A stretch of 64,000 nt of DNA, from assembly GCF_025252405.1 (NCBI RefSeq), contig NZ_CP104307.1:248001-312000 (forward strand). Reading direction: 5' to 3'. The translations under genes and the position numbers were made by a program. The DNA is from Flavobacterium sp. TR2. GTDB taxonomy: Bacteria; Bacteroidota; Bacteroidia; Flavobacteriales; Flavobacteriaceae. Below, piece after piece: positions 60,684 to 64,000 of this stretch (positions are counted from its first letter, which is position 1; each line of letters begins with the position of its first letter). The notes under the pieces were generated by a model that searched no databases, was not told where the DNA came from, and saw nothing but the letters and a program-made list of their open reading frames with translations.

Positions 60684-61841
60684 TTAATACATTATTGTTT
60701 TGTGAAATTGCAAAGGGACTTTTGTTAATAATTCTGCTATTTTGATGCCTGCTTTTCCATCTCCATAAATCGGAGATGAAACAATTTTTCCTTTCTGAAC
60801 AGAATCTACAATGGCTTTTTCTATCTCTTCTTGCGAGTAATCAACATCTACACTATTTCCTCCTCGATCTCTTCTGTTTTGACGAGAGCCAATATTTACT
60901 ACAGGAACTCCTAAATAAGCACACTCACGTATTCCCACGCTAGAATTTCCTATCAGGCAATCGCTATGCATTAACAACTGCAAAAAATCTTTACCTTCCA
61001 TATTCTTAAAAAAATGAACATTTGGCAAGTGATGTTGTTCTCTAAAAGCACGAATTCCTGTTGACGTTCCATCTGCTCCTGCATCTACATTTGGCCAAAA
61101 CCATAATGTAGGTTTATCTAATTTGTACACCGCTTCAAGCGTAGCTTCTACATGTTTTCTAGAATCCTTATATTCCGTTGTTACAGGATGCTGCATGACC
61201 ACCAAATAGCCTTTAGATAAATCAGGTTTTGCTCCTACGCCACCGTATTTTTCGTAAGGATCAAATGAAAGTTTTTTGCTATTTCTTATTTCTGAGGCTA
61301 AGTCAATTGATGGGCATCCTGTATTAAAAACCATTTTATTATCTTCTCCAAGCTTTATAACCCTTTCCTTAGCACTTTCTGAAGCAACAAAATGATAATC
61401 CGCTAATTTTGTTATGGCATGACGCACTTTTTCATCTATATTTCCTGTCACTTCGCCACCTTGAATATGCGCAAGAGGTATATTCATGTACGATGCAGCA
61501 ATAGCGGTTGCCATTGTTTCAAATCTATCAGCAACAGTTACAACGATATCTGGTTTTAGATTATCAAAGACGGTAGATAGCTCCAAAATTCCTATTCCAG
61601 TAGTCTTAGCCGCTGCGGTTAGGTTTTCTCCTTCCAACACATTAAAAACTTTAGCAGCAATCACAAAACCATCTTTTTCGATATAATTTACTGCGCTACC
61701 ATAACGATCTAACAAAGCTGATGCTGCAATAATTAATTGCAACTCCAAATCAGGATGTTCTTGAATCGCAGACAATACTGTTTTTACGCGACTATAAGAT
61801 GGACGTGCCGTAATCACAACAGCTATTTTTCTTTTTTGCAT
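60684..61841 (-). CDS. neuC: UDP-N-acetylglucosamine 2-epimerase, hydrolysing (NeuC-like)
   Basis: A 385-residue GT-B-fold enzyme that converts a UDP-HexNAc to free 2-epimer plus UDP, giving ManNAc for sialic acid or a 2,4-diacetamido analogue for legionaminic acid. Markers are VVITARPSYSRVKTVLSAI, VADRFETMATAIAASYMNIPLAHIQGGEVTGNIDEKVRHAITKLADYHFVAS, VVMQHPVTTE and DCLIGNSSVGIRECAYLGVPVVNIGSRQNRRDRGGNSVDVDY. The hydrolysing NeuC type is suggested by the neuB and neuA neighbours. It is separated from neuB by 66 bases and from neuA by a single base. Confidence 0.92.
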   Translation of the reverse strand: MQKRKIAVVITARPSYSRVKTVLSAIQEHPDLELQLIIAASALLDRYGSAVNYIEKDGFVIAAKVFNVLEGENLTAAAKTTGIGILELSTVFDNLKPDIVVTVADRFETMATAIAASYMNIPLAHIQGGEVTGNIDEKVRHAITKLADYHFVASESAKERVIKLGEDNKMVFNTGCPSIDLASEIRNSKKLSFDPYEKYGGVGAKPDLSKGYLVVMQHPVTTEYKDSRKHVEATLEAVYKLDKPTLWFWPNVDAGADGTSTGIRAFREQHHLPNVHFFKNMEGKDFLQLLMHSDCLIGNSSVGIRECAYLGVPVVNIGSRQNRRDRGGNSVDVDYSQEEIEKAIVDSVQKGKIVSSPIYGDGKAGIKIAELLTKVPLQFHKTIMY

Positions 61842-61907
61842 TTTTAATTATTATATTTTAGCAAAGCGAGATAAAAAAGAATTTTAAGTTTACTAAGGAA
61901 TCTAGTT

Positions 61908-62954
61908 TCAAAAAAGATCCTTTTCATTTAAGAAATCCCACTGCTTTAAATCTTTATTTAAGGTTTTTCCAATTACATCTTGAAATCGCAAAGCATCTAT
62001 TCCAAAACCTTTTGGTTTTTTGGACTCCAAATCACCAAAAGTCAAAATATGATTTTTAGGCAGATCTTTATTTACAGCCAATGATTTCTCAAAAATTTGT
62101 TTTAACGAAGAAAAATTTTGATTATCGTTTTTATCAATAGGATTAGAAATTGCGCTCGCAATATTTCTTACTGCCGACACTAATTCTTTTGTTTCGGAAA
62201 TAGTTAATGAAGATTTTGAATCTGGTCCAAAAATTGCCCTATCAAAAACGACATGAAATTCCAAAATACTTGCTCCTAAAGAAGTCGCAGCTATACATGT
62301 TTCTATTTTTGCTGAATGATCAGAAAAACCAATGGGCACATTATAGCGTTTTTTCAATTCTTCAATTACGTTTAATCCGTATTGTTCAGGTTTGGTTGGA
62401 TATGAAGTAGTACATTGGAGAATGGAAAACTCCACATTTCTTTCTTTTAAAAATTCAACAGTTTTGTCTAGTTCCCCAAATGAACTCATTCCTGATGATA
62501 AAATTAGAGGTTTTCTTGTATGCGCAATTTTTTCTAAAATCAGAAAATTATTAACCTCTCCAGAACCTATTTTGTATTGTTCAACTCCAAGTTCTTCTAA
62601 CCAATCAACTGCCAAATTACTAAAAGGAGAACAAATAAATTTTAAACCTACCTCATCACAATGTTTTTTTATGCCTCTCCATTGTTCTAAGGAAAACCCC
62701 ATTCGTTTCCAATAATCGAATCTTGATTGATCCTCCAATGAAAATTTTACCCGAAAAGGTTCATGCTCACTACTTTCAGCTTCAGCAATATGCATCTGAA
62801 ATTTCACAGCATCAATACCTGTTTGAGCCAAAGCATCTATATATGAATGTAGAATTCCAAGGCTACCTTCATGCGCCTGACCTATTTCGGCAATAATAAA
62901 TGGTTGCAAATTTGATTTCACCTTATTGTTTTCTGTTTTTATGGATGGATTCAT
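61908..62954 (-). CDS. neuB: N-acetylneuraminate synthase-family protein (NeuB-like)
   Basis: A 348-residue synthase that condenses a ManNAc-type aldose with phosphoenolpyruvate to a nonulosonic acid. The TIM barrel starts FIIAEIGQAHEGSLGILHSYIDAL, a variant of the usual AEAGVNHNG. KFQMHIAEAESSEHEPFRVKFS and YKIGSGEVNN follow. The metal-binding His residues are in GFSDHSAKIET and ILEFHVVFDRAIFGPDS. A SAF antifreeze-like domain at about 285-348 (KSLAVNKDLPKNHILTFGDLESKKP) is complete. Whether the product is Neu5Ac, legionaminic or pseudaminic acid cannot be decided. The next gene upstream is a glycosyltransferase 68 bases away. Confidence 0.93.
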   Translation of the reverse strand: MNPSIKTENNKVKSNLQPFIIAEIGQAHEGSLGILHSYIDALAQTGIDAVKFQMHIAEAESSEHEPFRVKFSLEDQSRFDYWKRMGFSLEQWRGIKKHCDEVGLKFICSPFSNLAVDWLEELGVEQYKIGSGEVNNFLILEKIAHTRKPLILSSGMSSFGELDKTVEFLKERNVEFSILQCTTSYPTKPEQYGLNVIEELKKRYNVPIGFSDHSAKIETCIAATSLGASILEFHVVFDRAIFGPDSKSSLTISETKELVSAVRNIASAISNPIDKNDNQNFSSLKQIFEKSLAVNKDLPKNHILTFGDLESKKPKGFGIDALRFQDVIGKTLNKDLKQWDFLNEKDLF

Positions 62955-63022
62955 TCTTCCAATCTATTTTCATGTTTAAAATGACACCTTGACAATTGAT
63001 ATTGCCATTGATTGTCCAATAA

Positions 63023-64000
63023 TTATTTACTTGCTAATCTTAGTCTTGCTTTTTCAATGATTTCATTCATTCCAATATTCCATTTTTCCGAAGAATACAA
63101 ATCATTAGGGATTTCTGGAGTCACAAATTTTCCTGCTAAAAAATCATTTATTGCATCGACCCATTCCGAAACAAAATGTGGATTTTCTATTAATTTACCT
63201 AATTTCCCATATTGCAAAACTTCGGGTACCCCTCCCATTGCCGATGCTATACAATAATTACCACAGTGCAAGGCTTCAATTAAACTAAGCCCAAAACCTT
63301 CCTGACAAAGTGTTGAAAAAAGATAACAGTCTGATGCTTTAAGGTAATTTGATAATTCATCATTTGGCATTCTTCCTAAAAACTTGACGCCCTCAATTTC
63401 GTCCTTTCTCTCACATCCTATAACTAGCAGAACTATATTCTTTTGAGAATTATAGATATTTGCCCATGCTTCTAAAATAATGTGCAATCCTTTCTTCGGC
63501 CGATCTTGTGAGCACCAAATAAAGACTTTTTTATTCTCTACATGAATTTTTTTTCTTAGGTCTTCTCTTTCAACAATAGATGCTTTTTTAAACTTTGTAG
63601 TATCTATACCGTTATGAAGAACAGAAAAATGGCAGGGTAAAACATTTATTTTTTTTTTGTGTTCCTTATAACTATCATAAGTTAAAACGGTCAATTCATT
63701 TATAACATCATAAAAATTAATTCCTGAATTTGATTTAATGTATGGAGAAAATCCATGATAAAAAAAATGGATATAACAATTGGTTAAAACTTTTTTAGAA
63801 ACCAAATAATCATGAACAGGCTCCACCATTCCATAATTATCAATAATCTGAATTATGTATTTCTCATTTGGTTGAATAATCTTAGCTAAAGCCCTAAGAT
63901 ATTGCTGATTTTTACGCTTAAATACTCTTTGCTGCAATTTGTCCAGAAAAGTTTCCTGAACAAAATAATATTGTATAGAATTATTTTTTTTGCTTGTTTC
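63023..64000 (-). CDS. GT4-like glycosyltransferase, N-terminus outside the window
   Basis: The frame stays open from the stop at 63023 to the right edge, giving 325 residues of a longer protein. The visible part has YYFVQETFLDKLQQRVFKRKNQQYL and a GT-B donor half with FIWCSQDRPKKGLHIILEAW, VLLVIGCERKDEIEGVKFLGRMPNDELSNYLKASDCYLFSTLCQEGFGLSLIEALHCGNYCIASAMGGVPEVL, which carries the E-x7-E motif. It is a retaining GT4-type transferase. The true start is not visible; a TTG near 63937 is internal. It is the first gene of the locus in this window. Confidence 0.85.
   Translation of the reverse strand, partial: ETSKKNNSIQYYFVQETFLDKLQQRVFKRKNQQYLRALAKIIQPNEKYIIQIIDNYGMVEPVHDYLVSKKVLTNCYIHFFYHGFSPYIKSNSGINFYDVINELTVLTYDSYKEHKKKINVLPCHFSVLHNGIDTTKFKKASIVEREDLRKKIHVENKKVFIWCSQDRPKKGLHIILEAWANIYNSQKNIVLLVIGCERKDEIEGVKFLGRMPNDELSNYLKASDCYLFSTLCQEGFGLSLIEALHCGNYCIASAMGGVPEVLQYGKLGKLIENPHFVSEWVDAINDFLAGKFVTPEIPNDLYSSEKWNIGMNEIIEKARLRLASK

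Noticed and set aside
62392..62715. 107-residue open frame opposite neuB
   Set aside because: It is a shadow of the conserved neuB barrel, with no start signal.
47832..64000. Polysaccharide locus as a recent mobile island
   Set aside because: The glycan genes look more AT-rich than average, but no integrase, insertion sequence, tRNA junction or direct repeat was seen, so only the usual variability of such loci is claimed.

Overview
The window reads as chromosomal DNA of a Flavobacterium-like member of the Bacteroidota. The support is a SusC/SusD pair, a PorV-like outer-membrane protein, very AT-rich intergenic DNA, promoters of the TTG-N17-20-TAnnTTTG type instead of sigma70 boxes, few recognisable Shine-Dalgarno sequences, several exported proteins with short SPI or lipobox signals, and a type 1 IPP isomerase. 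No insertion sequence, integrase, prophage, rRNA operon or CRISPR array was seen.

Layout. 1-256 is the end of an unidentified gene. 319-5485 (minus) is a susC-susD-lipoprotein operon for uptake of an unknown nutrient. 5901-17410 carries argS, an outer-membrane receptor, cutC, fabH, a secreted S9 peptidase of the glutamyl-endopeptidase type, an orphan ABC ATPase and an OmpA-like/lipocalin-like lipoprotein pair. 17615-22807 has htpG, a patatin-like lipase and two lipoproteins. Two identical tRNA-Thr(TGT) genes lie at about 23.2-23.4 kb, each with its own promoter and terminator. 23493-26263 (minus) holds a small conserved gene, manA, a PrxQ/Bcp peroxiredoxin, a QueD-type enzyme and idi. 26562-30083 (plus) holds an exported MsrB-MsrA pair and an AhpD-like / DGPF-protein / ECF sigma module. 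30157-34030 has a META lipoprotein, an Xaa-Pro peptidase and a quinone oxidoreductase whose start codon abuts four tandem copies of a 200-bp repeat. 34093-40319 (minus) has an SMI1/KNR4-type pair, a COG2509 flavoprotein and a RecQ without the usual zinc cysteines. 40406-43800 (plus) is kdsD-tatC-CMD protein, lptB and a small membrane protein. 43821-47827 has a GH25 lysozyme, pssA, a PorV2-like protein and a DUF4105 protein.

From 47832 to the right edge everything is on the minus strand and forms a surface-polysaccharide locus. In transcription order it has a glycosyltransferase cut by the window edge, neuB, neuC, neuA, a 2-hydroxyacid dehydrogenase, an MBOAT O-acyltransferase with an SGNH-like partner, a GT-B-like protein, two hexapeptide acyltransferases, three GT4 glycosyltransferases, an O-antigen ligase/polymerase and the initiating sugar-phosphate transferase. 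Together these would make, acylate and assemble a glycan containing a nonulosonic (sialic-type) acid. The flippase is not in the window.

The most unusual items are the tandem repeat array at 32280-33070, the ECF-DGPF module with a terminator-like stem just before the sigma gene, the dehydrogenase translationally overlapping neuA, the zinc-less RecQ and a set of long perfect intergenic palindromes. All functions come from reading motifs; no database search was run.
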